Counted from the first letter of the stretch, positions 17,642 to 27,977 are shown. The stretch: DNA of 64,000 bases from an uncultured Lachnospiraceae bacterium (GCA_947565425.1 CANOFW010000009.1:42747-106746); one strand, 5' to 3'. The notes: a model not told the origin generated them from the sequence alone. Numbers and translations are program-made.

Positions 17642-19075
17642 ATGAAAAAAGTTCTCTTTGCAGCGTCCGAGGGAAATCCTTTTATCAAGACGGGAGGGCT
17701 TGCAGATGTAGTGGGGGCTCTGCCGAAATATTTAGATAAGGGGAAATTTGATGTGAGAGTCATTTTGCCAAAATATTTGTGTATTTCCAAGGAAACCAGG
17801 CAGAAGATGTCGCATGTGACGGAATTTTACGCGGATATGCCGAGAGGGAAAGAGTACATAGGAATTGATAAGGCAAAAGTAGAAGGAATTACTTATTATT
17901 TTATCGACAATGAGCATTATTTTGCGGGAGACAACCCCTACCATGAGGTATTTGAGGATGTAAATAAGTTTGCCTTTTTCTCACGGGCAGTACTGGCAAG
18001 CCTTCCCAAAATAAGGTTTAAGGCGGATATTATCCACTGTCATGATTGGCAGGCGGCGTTGATTCCGGTGTTTTTGAAAGAATTTTATGGACAGGACCCA
18101 TATTTTCAGAAGACAAAGACGATACTGACGATTCATAATCAGAAATTCCAGGGGAGGTGGAAGATAGACGATATCGAAAACTGTCGCGATTTGCCGCCAG
18201 ACTGCCGCTATCGAGCGATGGAAGCATACCATGAGACAAATTTTCTCAAAGCAGGAATTCTGTATGCGGATCGTGTAACGACAGTCAGTGCGACTTATGC
18301 AAAAGAAATACAGTCCCAGGCGGGTGGAGAAGGATTAGACGGTGTGATGCGCAAAGTGTCCGATAAGCTGTCGGGAATTGTCAATGGGATTGACAATGAA
18401 GAGTATAATCCCATGACAGATCCGCTACTGCCAGCTTCCTTTGGAGAGAAACGCATTTCTGGCAAAAAGAAAGATAAAAAAGAGCTGCAACGTGAGCTGG
18501 GATTGAAGCAGGATGCCTCCGCCATGTTGATTGGTATTGTCTCACGGTTGACAGAGCAGAAAGGATTTGATCTTGTAAATCATATCATGGAGGAAATGTT
18601 AAATACCATGAATGTACAAGTGGCAATTTTGGGCACCGGGGAAGAGCGATATCAGGAGTCGTTCCGTTACTTTGGGCAGAAGTATGCGGATAGGGTCTCT
18701 GTGACTATTGGCTACAGCGAAGAGTGTGCACATAAGATTTATGGCGGAGCGGACGCATTCTTGATGCCTTCACAGTTTGAGCCCTGCGGTTTGAGCCAGC
18801 TTATTAGTATGCGCTATGGGACAGTTCCCATTGTCCGGGAGACGGGGGGATTGAAAGACACGGTAGAAGCCTATAATGAGATTTGGCAGACAGGAACGGG
18901 ATTCAGCTTTGCCAATTATGATGCCGGAGAAATGCTGATGATTATCCGTTATGCCTATGACGTATTCCAAAATCATCCGAAAGAGTGGCGGATGATGATG
19001 AAACGCTGTATGAAAGCAGATCACTCCTGGCAGAGTTCTGCCGGAAATTATGAAAAACTGTACCTGGATTTGTAG
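17642..19075 (+). CDS. glgA: Glycogen synthase (ADP-glucose type)
   Basis: Extends alpha-1,4-glucan using ADP-glucose. It is a 477-residue GT5 enzyme with the N-terminal substrate motif KTGGLADVVGALPK (residues ~17-30). The central HCHDWQAALIPV, SRLTEQKGFDL and the C-terminal PSQFEPCGLSQLISMRYGTV loop of the catalytic Glu are also present. The start follows TTTGGAGG by normal spacing. A small CCCGCATAGAATGCGGG hairpin lies between spo0A and glgA (17604-17620). No other glg gene is nearby, so it stands alone beside spo0A. Its end faces a convergent gene. Confidence 0.94.
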   Translation: MKKVLFAASEGNPFIKTGGLADVVGALPKYLDKGKFDVRVILPKYLCISKETRQKMSHVTEFYADMPRGKEYIGIDKAKVEGITYYFIDNEHYFAGDNPYHEVFEDVNKFAFFSRAVLASLPKIRFKADIIHCHDWQAALIPVFLKEFYGQDPYFQKTKTILTIHNQKFQGRWKIDDIENCRDLPPDCRYRAMEAYHETNFLKAGILYADRVTTVSATYAKEIQSQAGGEGLDGVMRKVSDKLSGIVNGIDNEEYNPMTDPLLPASFGEKRISGKKKDKKELQRELGLKQDASAMLIGIVSRLTEQKGFDLVNHIMEEMLNTMNVQVAILGTGEERYQESFRYFGQKYADRVSVTIGYSEECAHKIYGGADAFLMPSQFEPCGLSQLISMRYGTVPIVRETGGLKDTVEAYNEIWQTGTGFSFANYDAGEMLMIIRYAYDVFQNHPKEWRMMMKRCMKADHSWQSSAGNYEKLYLDL

Positions 19076-19135
19076 AAGATAGACAAGTCTTGTCATGGTA
19101 AATAGTTTGAGTGGAGAGAGTGTTTCTATTTTTCT

Positions 19136-20086
19136 CTATAGCAGAGTGACACGGTTTGTATTCCGCTCATAATAATAAACAGAATCAGATAAAATCTCAT
19201 CTTGTGCTACCTCTGTGAGATTGACTTCGTGGACAGTTTCACGTAGTTCAGACGGATTTTCGACGGCGGAGGCGGGGACAAGTATGACTTCATGGATGCT
19301 GCTCGGCAAAAGGAAGAGATTGTCTCCCAGAGTGTCGGAGATTTCTTGTAGCGCGTCAGGATAGAGGAGGCAGCAGGCGCCGAAATAACATCGCTCATTT
19401 GTGAGCACGTGCATGGGAACCTCTTTCGTTTCGCGGGATGGAAGCGTCTGATTCTGCATCTCCTTAGGGAGAGCGTCAAGCATCGGAAAAAGCAGAGCCG
19501 TCAGGGAATCGCAGCGCCAGGGAAGCAGTTGCGGTGTGTTTTGCTGTGCGAAAAGCAAAAGCGTGTCCTTTGAAATATTCCAATAGTCGAGATGGCTGCT
19601 GTATATGAGGATAGATGCGTTCTCATGAGTATCGCCGGCAATCAGGCAATAGAATACGATTGCCAGGTCTAGATATGTGAAATGCGGTATTTGCGCAAGG
19701 AGCTGCTTGTTTTTATCATAGTTTATCAGCTTGTAGACGATGCGCGGACGTACTTTGTCCAGGCAGGTAAAAAAGGATGTGTCAATATTCTGCGTATAGC
19801 GGTGTTCGTAGTAATGCGCTGTAATCTGGCGGCATATGTCTGAAAAGGCGGTGCCTTGTTCGTATTGAATGAAATAGGACTCAAGGTAGATGGTAGGGGA
19901 AATGTTGCTGCCGGATTCTAAAATTGTCAATCCATCCAGAGACAGATGGTTGTTGTGAGAAAAGACGTCAATGGAAATCCGGGTATCGGCAGGAAAGAAT
20001 TCCCTGAGAGTGGCGAGTAACTGTTGTTTAAAAGATTCGTATCTCGAATTGTCAGCGAATGGCTGATGTAATGAATGATTGTTCAT
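19136..20086 (-). CDS. DUF5688 family protein
   Basis: Unknown function. The start is ATG at 20086 on the minus strand with AGGAGGT just before it; a longer frame exists but has no ribosome site. The 316-residue product has no signal peptide or TM helix. It shows the family layout I associate with DUF5688: an N-terminal part with SPTIYLESYFIQYEQG, a middle LDKVRPRIVYKLINYDKN, and a C-terminal region CYFGACCLLYPDALQEISD ending in DSVYYYERNTNRV. The whole resembles a soluble protein often found in variable copy number in Lachnospiraceae. It is monocistronic, convergent with glgA. Confidence 0.75.
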   Translation of the reverse strand: MNNHSLHQPFADNSRYESFKQQLLATLREFFPADTRISIDVFSHNNHLSLDGLTILESGSNISPTIYLESYFIQYEQGTAFSDICRQITAHYYEHRYTQNIDTSFFTCLDKVRPRIVYKLINYDKNKQLLAQIPHFTYLDLAIVFYCLIAGDTHENASILIYSSHLDYWNISKDTLLLFAQQNTPQLLPWRCDSLTALLFPMLDALPKEMQNQTLPSRETKEVPMHVLTNERCYFGACCLLYPDALQEISDTLGDNLFLLPSSIHEVILVPASAVENPSELRETVHEVNLTEVAQDEILSDSVYYYERNTNRVTLL

Positions 20087-20119
20087 AATAACCTCCTGCG
20101 TTGTGCTGGCAGTAGCAGG

Positions 20120-20150
20120 AAAAGCCCACACAAAAAATGTGTGGGCTTTA
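20120..20150 (-). terminator. Terminator of the pot operon
   Basis: On the minus strand AAAGCCCACAC pairs with GTGTGGGCTTT around a T-rich loop, and TTTTCC follows. It is placed 70 bases after the potD stop. Confidence 0.75.
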
Positions 20151-20220
20151 GTGTAGCATGTTTGAAGGGGAAATGCAATGGTTGTCGAAAACTTTTTGCA
20201 GACATATGAAATACGTATTA

Positions 20221-21273
20221 TTAATCCGCAGATTTAATTTCCTTCCAGTACAGGTTATAGCGCATAGTCGCCTCATCATCCAAAGATTTAAAGACTTCGC
20301 AGTTGTCGAGAACTTCCGTGGGGGGGAAGATGGTAGTATTTTCCTGAAGTTCTGTATCTAAGGAATCTTTTACTTTGGTGTTGGGCGTGGCATAATACAC
20401 ATAATCAAAATTTAAGCGTGCAATGTCTTCCCGGCAGAGAAAATTAAGGAATTTTTCTGCATTTTCGATATGCTTTGCACTTTTTGGCATAAACCAAGAA
20501 TCAATCCACATGTTGGATCCTTCTTTCGGTACGGAAAATGCCAGCTTATCGTTGTATTCAAGCGCTAATCCGGCCTCTCCAGAGTAGACGACAGCCATGG
20601 CTGCATTTTCAGCGATCATTTCATCCTGAGCCTCATCTACCAGATAGGAATAGACGAGAGGTTTCTGTTCAATAAGTAGTTGCTGAGCTTCGCGCAGTTC
20701 TTCGTCATCTGTGACATTCAAAGAATATCCCAGACGTTTTTCGGCGACCATAAAAGAATCCCGGACAGAGTCAGCCATAATGATTTTGCCGGCGTATTCT
20801 TTATCCCAGAGGATATCCCAGGAATTGACTTTTGACTCGTCCACCATTTCTTTGTTATAGAGGATACCGACCGTTCCGAAAAAGTAGGGAAGCGTATACT
20901 TGTTTTGTGGATCAAAAGATTTGGAAAAATCAAAATATGCATGGTCCAGATTTTCCACAAGCGGAATATTGTTGTAATCAATTTCCAGAACTTCGCCTTC
21001 TTTTATCAATTTCTCAATCATGTAATCGGAAGTGCAGATTAAATCATAGTCTATGGCGCCTGCCTTGTATTTCGTATACATATTTTCCGGCGTGATGTAC
21101 TCCTCATACTCCACTTTGATTCCGGTTTCCTCCTCGAACATGTCTAACACATCCGATTCGATATACTTTCCATAATTTAAAACCGTTAAAGTGTTGGGGG
21201 AATCTTTCGCGCAGCCGGCAAAGATGCCGGAAACCGTCAGAACTCCCAGGATTAGCAATAATGTCTTTTTCAT
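20221..21273 (-). CDS. potD: Spermidine/putrescine-binding lipoprotein
   Basis: Extracytoplasmic substrate-binding subunit of the polyamine ABC importer. The 350-residue product starts with a lipoprotein signal (KKTLLLILGVLTVSG, lipobox FAGC near residue 20). TLTVLNYGKYIESDVLDMFE, a typical PotD/PotF opening, follows, and later YDLICTSDYMIEKL and LPYFFGTVGILYNKEMV. It is last of the minus-strand cluster regulator-potA-potB-potC-potD, 24 bases from potC. Confidence 0.93.
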   Translation of the reverse strand: MKKTLLLILGVLTVSGIFAGCAKDSPNTLTVLNYGKYIESDVLDMFEEETGIKVEYEEYITPENMYTKYKAGAIDYDLICTSDYMIEKLIKEGEVLEIDYNNIPLVENLDHAYFDFSKSFDPQNKYTLPYFFGTVGILYNKEMVDESKVNSWDILWDKEYAGKIIMADSVRDSFMVAEKRLGYSLNVTDDEELREAQQLLIEQKPLVYSYLVDEAQDEMIAENAAMAVVYSGEAGLALEYNDKLAFSVPKEGSNMWIDSWFMPKSAKHIENAEKFLNFLCREDIARLNFDYVYYATPNTKVKDSLDTELQENTTIFPPTEVLDNCEVFKSLDDEATMRYNLYWKEIKSAD

Positions 21274-21297
21274 GAGTGCCTCCTGTCCTTTTGTACG

Positions 21298-22074
21298 TTA
21301 GATTTGTTCTTTGCGCGCCGCAGGCCGGAAGTTTATAAATAGCAGCAGTACCAGTGCAATCAGAAATAAGATTGTGGACAGTGCGTACATTTCCGGACGG
21401 ATGCCTTTGCGCATTTCCGTATAAATCATCGTAGATAATGTATTGATTCCAGCGCCTTTTGTAAAGTAGGTGACGGAGAAATCATCCAGCGACATTGTCA
21501 TTGCCATCAGGAAGCCGGAGAGTACCCCAGGCAGGATTTGCGGCCAGGTAATTTTATAAAAAGCGTACAGAGGCGTCGCACCTAAATCTAGCGCTGCCTC
21601 ATAGGTGATACGGCTATTCTGCTTGAGCTTAGGCAGTACATTCAAGATCACATAGGGAATGTTGAAGGTGACATGCGCAATCAAAACCGTACCAAAGCCC
21701 AGGCGGGTAAAGCGTACAAATAAGAGCATCATGGAAATTCCAGTGACGATGTCGGCATTTAACAGCGGGATGTTTGTGGCGCCGAGCATGATAGCTTTGC
21801 CACGCTTTCGCATAGCGTCAATGCCAAGAGCGGCAAGCGTTCCCAAGGCAGTGGCAAGTACTGCGGAGGCCAGGGAGATGAAAATTGTGGTGTAAAAAGC
21901 CTCCATAATCGCGCTGTTAGAAAACAGTTCCCGATACCAGCGTAGGGTAAATCCGCCCCAGACGACTTTTGCTTTGGAGTCGTTAAAGGACAGTACAATC
22001 AGCACCATAATCGGCAGGTACAAAAATAAAAAAATCACAAAAAGATATATACGTTCCGCAGACTTTTTCATCAT
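21298..22074 (-). CDS. potC: Spermidine/putrescine ABC transporter permease PotC
   Basis: Inner-membrane permease of 258 residues with about six hydrophobic helices (IYLFVIFLFLYLPIMVLIVL first). The EAA loop that contacts the ATPase reads EAALDLGATPLYAFYKITWP with PQILPG after it. The start overlaps the potB stop by 4 bases, indicating coupled translation. Short-insert sequence matches PotC/PotI rather than PotB. Confidence 0.93.
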   Translation of the reverse strand: MMKKSAERIYLFVIFLFLYLPIMVLIVLSFNDSKAKVVWGGFTLRWYRELFSNSAIMEAFYTTIFISLASAVLATALGTLAALGIDAMRKRGKAIMLGATNIPLLNADIVTGISMMLLFVRFTRLGFGTVLIAHVTFNIPYVILNVLPKLKQNSRITYEAALDLGATPLYAFYKITWPQILPGVLSGFLMAMTMSLDDFSVTYFTKGAGINTLSTMIYTEMRKGIRPEMYALSTILFLIALVLLLFINFRPAARKEQI

Positions 22075-22892
22075 GTGAAAGTACCTCCTCCCTCATCTCC
22101 ATGTGCGTTCATCAAGGCCATGCTAGCAATTACAAATACCATTAGCACGACGGAAAGGCCAGAGCCTAAGTTCCAGTTATATTCCTGCATAAATGCCTGT
22201 TCAATGACATTGCCAATTAGAAGTACTTTGCCGCCGCCCAAAAGGTCTGAGATGGCAAAGGAAGTCAGCGCAGGTACAAAAACCATGATAATGCCGCTGA
22301 TGACGCCGGACATGGTTAAGGGAACAATGATTTTAAAGAAAATTGTGATATTTCCGGCGCCCAAATCTTTCGCTGCCTCAATGATGTCCTTCTGGATGCG
22401 TGCCATCGCGTTATAAATGGGCAGAATCATAAAGGGCAGAAAATCATACACCATGCAGAACACGACGGCTTTGGGCGTGTTGAGAATATCAAGCCCTGGC
22501 AGCCCAATTACGCCAAGCAAGGAATTGATGACGCCGTTATTGGACAAAAGCATTCGCCAGGCAAGGATACGCAGCATGAAATTCATCCACATCGGCAGGA
22601 TAAATATGAAGACAATAAATCCCTGGCTTTTCGATTTCATCTTACTCAAAATCATGGCAAGCGGATAGGACAAAACCAGGCAGATAAGCGTGCACGCCAG
22701 CGCAAGCTTCAATGACAGGAGCAATGATTTTAAGTGTACGGAAAAAGTGATGGAGCTCACATTTAGCAGGGAAAAGTCTCCGCTGGTAGTGGTAAATGCA
22801 TAGTAAAGGATCATCAATGTGGGCAGCAAAATAAATCCTATCATCCATAAAATATAAGGGCCCGCCAGCAATTGTCGTTTCAAATTACGCAT
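22071..22892 (-). CDS. potB: Spermidine/putrescine ABC transporter permease PotB
   Basis: Permease partner of PotC with about six TM helices, an '[20 protein letters not shown]' coupling loop and [22 protein letters not shown] prefer ATG 22892 ([11 protein letters not shown]...), because GGCGGTGG lies 8-10 bases before it and the overlap with potA is then 8 bases. ATG 22916 would overlap potA by 32 bases. About 273 residues. Confidence 0.92.
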   Translation of the reverse strand: MRNLKRQLLAGPYILWMIGFILLPTLMILYYAFTTTSGDFSLLNVSSITFSVHLKSLLLSLKLALACTLICLVLSYPLAMILSKMKSKSQGFIVFIFILPMWMNFMLRILAWRMLLSNNGVINSLLGVIGLPGLDILNTPKAVVFCMVYDFLPFMILPIYNAMARIQKDIIEAAKDLGAGNITIFFKIIVPLTMSGVISGIIMVFVPALTSFAISDLLGGGKVLLIGNVIEQAFMQEYNWNLGSGLSVVLMVFVIASMALMNAHGDEGGGTFT

Positions 22893-23958
22893 CTGATTCC
22901 ACCGCCTTTTCATCATTGGATTCCGGTTTGTTCATAATCTGAATATTGAAAGGGTCCACGCAAATTCCCACATGAGAACCCAAAGGCTGCATCTGTGTGG
23001 CGTGTACCAGCCATTCATAGCCGTTTGCCAGTACTTCCATTTCCCAGTGAACGCCTTTGAAAATTAAAGAGGTTACCTCGCCTTGCAACATGCCCTTCTC
23101 GGGAGCGACTAATTCCACGTCCTCCGGGCGGATGACTACGTCCACCGGAGTTTGATTGCCGAAGCCCACATCCACGCAGGGGAAATCGACGTTCAAAATC
23201 CGCACCAGGCGGTCGTGAAGCATGGTGCCGTTTATGATGTTGCTCTCACCGATAAAATCGGCGACAAAAGCATTGGTAGGCTCATTGTAGATATCCTCTG
23301 GCGTGCCGATTTGCTGGACATAACCCTGATTCATAACTACAATTGTGTCGGACATGGTAAGCGCTTCTTCCTGGTCATGGGTTACATAGATAAAGGTAAT
23401 GCCGAGCTCATTTTTCAAACGGATTAATTCGTACTGCATGTCTTGGCGCAGTTTTAGATCAAGCGCGCCTAAAGGCTCATCCAAGAGCAATACTTTCGGC
23501 TCATTGACGATGGCACGGGCAATGGCAATCCGCTGCTGTTGGCCGCCGCTTAAAGAGTCGACGCTGCGTTTCTCAAATCCGTCCAAATTTACAAGTTTGA
23601 GTGCGTAGCGAATTTTATCATCAATATAAGCTTTGCTTTTTTTGCGGATTTTTAAACCAAAAGCGATATTTTCTGCGATGGACATATGGGGAAATAAGGC
23701 GTACTTTTGAAATACCGTGTTTAACTGCCGTTCGTTGGGGGCAAGACTGGTGATGTCCTTGCCGTCGAAGATGACGTTTCCCGTATCGGGTGATTCAAAG
23801 CCGCCAATAATTCGCAGCGTAGTAGTTTTTCCGCAGCCGGATGGACCAAGCAACGTCAGAAATTCATTTTCTCTTATATATAAATTCAAATCGTCCAGCA
23901 CCATCTGTCCGTCATAGGATTTGCTAATGTGCTGCAAGTCAATCAGTCGTTTGCTCAT
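22885..23958 (-). CDS. potA: Spermidine/putrescine ABC transporter ATPase PotA
   Basis: ATPase powering polyamine import. The 357-residue product has Walker [10 protein letters not shown] near residue 38, the Q-loop [14 protein letters not shown], the signature [14 protein letters not shown] near 140, and Walker [13 protein letters not shown]. The H-loop [16 protein letters not shown] is also visible. A C-terminal TOBE domain ([13 protein letters not shown]) follows. It is preceded by a cupin-type regulator 12 bases away and followed by potB with overlap. Confidence 0.95.
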   Translation of the reverse strand: MSKRLIDLQHISKSYDGQMVLDDLNLYIRENEFLTLLGPSGCGKTTTLRIIGGFESPDTGNVIFDGKDITSLAPNERQLNTVFQKYALFPHMSIAENIAFGLKIRKKSKAYIDDKIRYALKLVNLDGFEKRSVDSLSGGQQQRIAIARAIVNEPKVLLLDEPLGALDLKLRQDMQYELIRLKNELGITFIYVTHDQEEALTMSDTIVVMNQGYVQQIGTPEDIYNEPTNAFVADFIGESNIINGTMLHDRLVRILNVDFPCVDVGFGNQTPVDVVIRPEDVELVAPEKGMLQGEVTSLIFKGVHWEMEVLANGYEWLVHATQMQPLGSHVGICVDPFNIQIMNKPESNDEKAVESDA

Positions 23959-23970
23959 GGCAGTGTCCTC

Positions 23971-24510
23971 CTAAAAAATGGGGGGAGTGGAAACCCAGAG
24001 TATGGATGCCTCCCTGTCGCTGCAATTCTCGATATAGTGTTTTTTGCCGGCAATGAAATAAAAAGATTCTCCCTGCCGGACTGTGAAGGAGCGCGAGCCG
24101 TAGACCAATTTCACGCTGCCTTTTAAGACGTAGCCGAATTCTTCCGCCTCATGGGGAAGCTGGGTCTTAGAAATACCCTGGGGCGCCAAAGTCATAAGTA
24201 CCGGCTCCATGGCATTTTTCTGCGCATTGGGAATCAGCCATTTGATTTGATGGTGAAGCTCCTCCATATCTTTTGTGAAATAGTCTTCCTGGCGGAATAC
24301 AATTTGTTCCGGTTCCTGGTCAGTGAAAAATTCTGCCGGGGTTGTGCCCAGACATTGGATGATGTCTAACAGCGTGCCCACCGAGGGAGAAGTGAGATTG
24401 CGCTCCAACTGGGAAATGAAGCCCTTGGAAAGCTCGCTGCGGTCGGCAAGTTCCTGCTGCGTCAGTCCATACTGAATGCGCAATTCTTTCATGCGTTTGC
24501 CAATGTCCAT
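23971..24510 (-). CDS. XRE-cupin transcriptional regulator (PuuR-like)
   Basis: The 179-residue regulator has an N-terminal Cro/CI helix-turn-helix (YGLTQQELADRSELSKGFIS, QLERNLTSPS) and a C-terminal cupin domain (PHEAEEFGYVLKGSVKLVYG, GESFYFIAGKKHYIEN). The family includes PuuR, which senses putrescine. Being first in the potABCD transcript, it most likely controls the operon, probably in response to polyamine. The start follows AAGGAGGAATCCC. Confidence 0.88.
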   Translation of the reverse strand: MDIGKRMKELRIQYGLTQQELADRSELSKGFISQLERNLTSPSVGTLLDIIQCLGTTPAEFFTDQEPEQIVFRQEDYFTKDMEELHHQIKWLIPNAQKNAMEPVLMTLAPQGISKTQLPHEAEEFGYVLKGSVKLVYGSRSFTVRQGESFYFIAGKKHYIENCSDREASILWVSTPPIF

Positions 24511-24581
24511 GGGATTCCTCCTTCACTGTATGAGATAAAAGTAATAATGATTTTTTTGTTTAATAATGATAAACAAGATAT

Positions 24582-24609
24582 ATTATATAGGGGAAATATG
24601 AAAAGTCAA
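24582..24609 (-). promoter_or_regulatory. Promoter of the regulator-potABCD operon
   Basis: Read on the minus strand: TTGACT, 16-base spacer, TATAAT, about 70 bases before the regulator ATG. AT-rich repeats TAATGATAAACA/TAATAATGATTTT downstream could hold an operator, but no clean dyad was found. Confidence 0.6.
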
Positions 24610-24734
24610 TAGGCAATCATAAAAAAGCGTAAATCTTATTGTGAAATGAAATAAGATTTTAACAGAATGCACAAAGGAAGACGTGCAGAATGCAGGAATA
24701 TTAAAAAAATCAACTAAGAAAAGAAGAAATTATA

Positions 24735-24762
24735 TTGATTTTTACTGGTAAAATGAGATAAT
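24735..24762 (+). promoter_or_regulatory. Candidate promoter of the secreted Ig-like/GH43 pair
   Basis: TTGATT, 16-base spacer, GATAAT, 43 bases before the ATG at 24805. The match is moderate. Confidence 0.4.
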
Positions 24763-24804
24763 GGTATTACTTCATAAAAAATACAAAGGAAGGGAGAACA
24801 AAAC

Positions 24805-25689
24805 ATGAAATTTAAGAAAATTGTAAGCCTAATGCTTGCATGTGTTGTGGTGGCGGCTTCGGCATTTACCGGAAGTACGGCTACGATGGAGGTAGCAGCG
24901 GCAGAAGAGGAATCCCCGGTGGAAGATCCAAGTTATCTGGATCCGTTTGCAGAGATTCCTGATGATTTTAACCCGACGGTAGGAGGAAATATGTCATTGT
25001 CACCAGGCGGGACAGCATCTGTGAAGAAGAACGAACTGCCGGAGAAGGTAAAGGATGCGATTAAAATTACTTATGAGTCACAGTCGCCGGATATTGCAAT
25101 GGTAGATGCAGACGGCAAGGTTACTGCTAAGGAGAAATTAGGATATGCACTGATTATTACCAGCCTGACCGCGTTGTCTGACGGCTATACACAGGAGTAT
25201 TATACGTTGGTTAAGGTGAATGTGGATTTGAGCGGCGTCAGAGCAAGCGCAAAAGCCACTTCCTTGGCAAAAGGCAAGACAACAACAATCAATCTCAGCG
25301 TACCAAGTAATATTAAGAATCCGGTAAAAACTTACCGTGCAACAGGCGCCGTTTCCGTTGATAATTCCGGTAAGATTACTGCAAAATCAGCAGGGACCGG
25401 CAAAGTAACGGTTAAGGTGAGCAAAAGCGGCAAGAGCATTGTCAGGAAAATTACCGTTAAGGTTGGTGAAATCACTGGAGCCAAAAAGGTGAAAAAGGGC
25501 CAATCCATTACCTTGAGTGTAAACGGACTTTCCGGCAAGGCAAAATGGTCACTGGACGCTAAGGGCAAGAAATTGGCAACGATTACGTCCGCAGGCAAAT
25601 TGACGGCCAAGAAAGTTGGAAAAGTAACGGTGACGGCTAAGGTTGGCAATGTTACCATGACCAAGACGGTTACGATTAGTAAGAAATAA
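24805..25689 (+). CDS. Secreted protein with bacterial Ig-like (BIG2) domains
   Basis: The 294-residue product has a clear signal peptide (KFKKIVSLMLACVVVAASAF, cleavage around AEEE). An acidic linker follows, then Ig-like group 2 modules: one near 60-140 (SQSPDIAMVDADGKVTAKEK), one near 150-220 (TYRATGAVSVDNSGKITAKS) and one to the end (KWSLDAKGKKLATITSAGKL). Lysine-rich strands ending in V-T-V-K are typical. No anchor or enzyme domain is seen. It is directly followed by a GH43-like enzyme carrying the same kind of domain, 29 bases away, so both are likely made together for surface carbohydrate work. Confidence 0.8.
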   Translation: MKFKKIVSLMLACVVVAASAFTGSTATMEVAAAEEESPVEDPSYLDPFAEIPDDFNPTVGGNMSLSPGGTASVKKNELPEKVKDAIKITYESQSPDIAMVDADGKVTAKEKLGYALIITSLTALSDGYTQEYYTLVKVNVDLSGVRASAKATSLAKGKTTTINLSVPSNIKNPVKTYRATGAVSVDNSGKITAKSAGTGKVTVKVSKSGKSIVRKITVKVGEITGAKKVKKGQSITLSVNGLSGKAKWSLDAKGKKLATITSAGKLTAKKVGKVTVTAKVGNVTMTKTVTISKK

Positions 25690-25718
25690 GAGACGACAGA
25701 CAGGAGGTAAGTTATCAT

Positions 25719-27977
25719 ATGAAACGCAGAATAATCAACGCATTGCTTGCTGTTTGTCTTGCAGCAGGCTTGACAGCAGGCACATTGCCGGCAGCAGGTA
25801 TGGAGGCAAAAGCGGCGGGGGCTGCCGCAGAGAAAGCTTCCACGGAGAATTATACGGGCATGACAGACGACGATTATGCAGGTTATGTATATGTCTGCTT
25901 TGCTGATACCAAAGGAGGGAAAGACGTACAGCAGGTACATTTCTTCCTCAGTGAAGACGGACTGAACTGGACGGCATTGAACGGATGCAAGCCAATTTTT
26001 GAGACAGGCCAGGACTATATGGAATATATTGAGAAATGCGGCGCAAACAGTGTCAACTATAAGCTGGCAGACTGGATGGATAAGTCAGAAATCGCCTATA
26101 CGACGGAGGGTGATGCTTCCGTGCTTTTCCCATTTGAAGGCAGCGATCAGGGAATCCGCGATCCCTATCTGCTCCGTGGTCTGAAGAAGGACGGCAGCGA
26201 TGCGAATAAGGTATGGATTCTTGCTACAGACCTGAACACCATGCAGCCGAAGTATGGCGGTAATTTGGCCAATAATTCAGTTGGTAACTGGGGACTCATG
26301 ACCACGAGCCCATATGGAAGTACAAATTTATTTATCTATGAGACGGAAGACTGGGTACACTGGACGAGACGTTATATTGATGTTGGAAAAGAAGTGAATG
26401 CATGTATGGCATGGGCGCCTGAGGCAATTTATAACCCAGAGAAGGACAATTATCTGGTATACTGGTCTGCCCGTACCAATGTGGACGGCAGGGCGAGAGA
26501 CCGCCTCTACTGTAATGAGACGGAGGACTTTGTGAATTTTGGGCCGACCAAACTGTATGAGCAGGAGCCGTTTTATCAAAACTATCTGCCAAACGGCGTG
26601 AGCTCGGCAGATGACGGCTATGGCAATATTGATACCTCACAGCTTTGGGTTGCGGAGAAGAATGCAGACGGAACGGTGAATCCTTACGGCACCTTATATC
26701 GTTTGGTGAAGGATGAGACGAATAATCATATTGAGCTGATGAGCGCTAAGACGGTGTTGGATCCTGAGAAAGATTACGATGCATCGAATCCGATCCAGAT
26801 CAAAGAGTACACCGATGCGGATGGCAATACTTTTTCAACATTGGCGGACATCAATAAGCTGAACGACCCCCGTCATATTAAGATTGCAGAAGTTGTTTAT
26901 AACTGGTTTATCGACGAATCCGTCGGCAACCATTTTACAAAGATTTCTCAGAAAGATATGGAGAAACAAATCGGCGCCTATGAGGGTGCGACAATGTTCA
27001 AGTTCATTGGGCGCGACGAGTGGTGCGTTATGATTGACTTCTATGGAAATAACACGGTGCGTTACGAGCCTTATACAACGACGGACTTGTCCCAGCCGGA
27101 TAGTATCAAGAAGGTGCCAAGCGGCAGTTATGGACGTACGGGCGGTGACATCGGATGTCACGGCGGTATGATTCCAATTACGGCAGAAGAGTATAATACA
27201 CTGATTGACGCTTACAATTCAGATAGCAGCATTGACAATTATCATCCGATTGATTATGTTGTAGATAGCAGCAAGTTTAAACATAAGAGAGCAGAGCTCA
27301 AAGCAGCCGCAGGCACGAATGAATATACAGCAAGCATGAAGGCACAGATGTTGAAGCTGGCAGAACTGGAGCTGACAGGGGAAGAGACACAGGCAGAGAT
27401 TGACAAGCTGGTAAAACGCGCAGACAGAATGATGGCAACCAAGCTTCCTAAGGTGCCGGAAATGCTGGCAGAGAACGTATACCTTGACGAAGACGCTGTG
27501 ACAATCTGTACCAAGGCGACGGAAGGCTTGAAGACAAAGGCAACGATCCATGCGGACGCCGACATTGACAGCCAGACGTCTAAGATTACCTTTAGAAGCA
27601 GCAATTCCAGTGTTGCCACGGTAGATGCTAAATCGGGCGTGATAACTGCTAAAAAGGCAGGAACCGCCAACATCACGGCAACTGCGCCAGGCGGAGCGAA
27701 GGCAGTCTGCAAGGTGACGGTCAAGGGCGTGCCGACGAAGCTTACATTGAAGAAGAAATCTGTGAGCCTCAAGCCTAAGAAGACGTATCAGATTAACGTA
27801 AGCATTCCCAAAGGAACGGTTTGCTCCAGCTTCAAGTATAAAGTGGATAAGCCGAAGATTGCATCTGTGTCCAAGACAGGATTGGTGAAAGCGAAGAAGA
27901 AAGGAACGGCAAAGGTTACGATCACAGCAGCTAATAATAGTAAGGCGAAAGTGGTTCTTACCGTGAAAGTGAAATAA
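25719..27977 (+). CDS. Secreted GH43-like glycosidase with Ig-like C-terminus
   Basis: The 752-residue product has a signal peptide (RRIINALLAVCLAAGLTAG). The N-terminal five-bladed propeller is of GH43/arabinanase-beta-fructosidase type (about 45-500). It has the early YVYVCFADTKGG, an acidic GIRDPYLLRG, the general-acid region ACMAWAPEAIYNPEKDNYLV and HWTRRYIDVG. A helical linker (500-590) and two BIG2 modules (KITFRSSNSSVATVDAKSG; SFKYKVDKPKIASVSKTGLV) end the protein. Substrate is probably an arabinose- or xylose-containing plant glycan, but subfamily and specificity cannot be read here. It ends with a strong terminator. Confidence 0.8.
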   Translation: MKRRIINALLAVCLAAGLTAGTLPAAGMEAKAAGAAAEKASTENYTGMTDDDYAGYVYVCFADTKGGKDVQQVHFFLSEDGLNWTALNGCKPIFETGQDYMEYIEKCGANSVNYKLADWMDKSEIAYTTEGDASVLFPFEGSDQGIRDPYLLRGLKKDGSDANKVWILATDLNTMQPKYGGNLANNSVGNWGLMTTSPYGSTNLFIYETEDWVHWTRRYIDVGKEVNACMAWAPEAIYNPEKDNYLVYWSARTNVDGRARDRLYCNETEDFVNFGPTKLYEQEPFYQNYLPNGVSSADDGYGNIDTSQLWVAEKNADGTVNPYGTLYRLVKDETNNHIELMSAKTVLDPEKDYDASNPIQIKEYTDADGNTFSTLADINKLNDPRHIKIAEVVYNWFIDESVGNHFTKISQKDMEKQIGAYEGATMFKFIGRDEWCVMIDFYGNNTVRYEPYTTTDLSQPDSIKKVPSGSYGRTGGDIGCHGGMIPITAEEYNTLIDAYNSDSSIDNYHPIDYVVDSSKFKHKRAELKAAAGTNEYTASMKAQMLKLAELELTGEETQAEIDKLVKRADRMMATKLPKVPEMLAENVYLDEDAVTICTKATEGLKTKATIHADADIDSQTSKITFRSSNSSVATVDAKSGVITAKKAGTANITATAPGGAKAVCKVTVKGVPTKLTLKKKSVSLKPKKTYQINVSIPKGTVCSSFKYKVDKPKIASVSKTGLVKAKKKGTAKVTITAANNSKAKVVLTVKVK

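Noticed and set aside
23152-23427. Plus-strand ORFs within potA
   Set aside because: They are antisense shadows; potA motifs are complete on the minus strand.
25332-25940. 202-codon minus-strand ORF across the Ig-like gene
   Set aside because: It is a shadow of the lysine/threonine-rich repeat codons on the plus strand.
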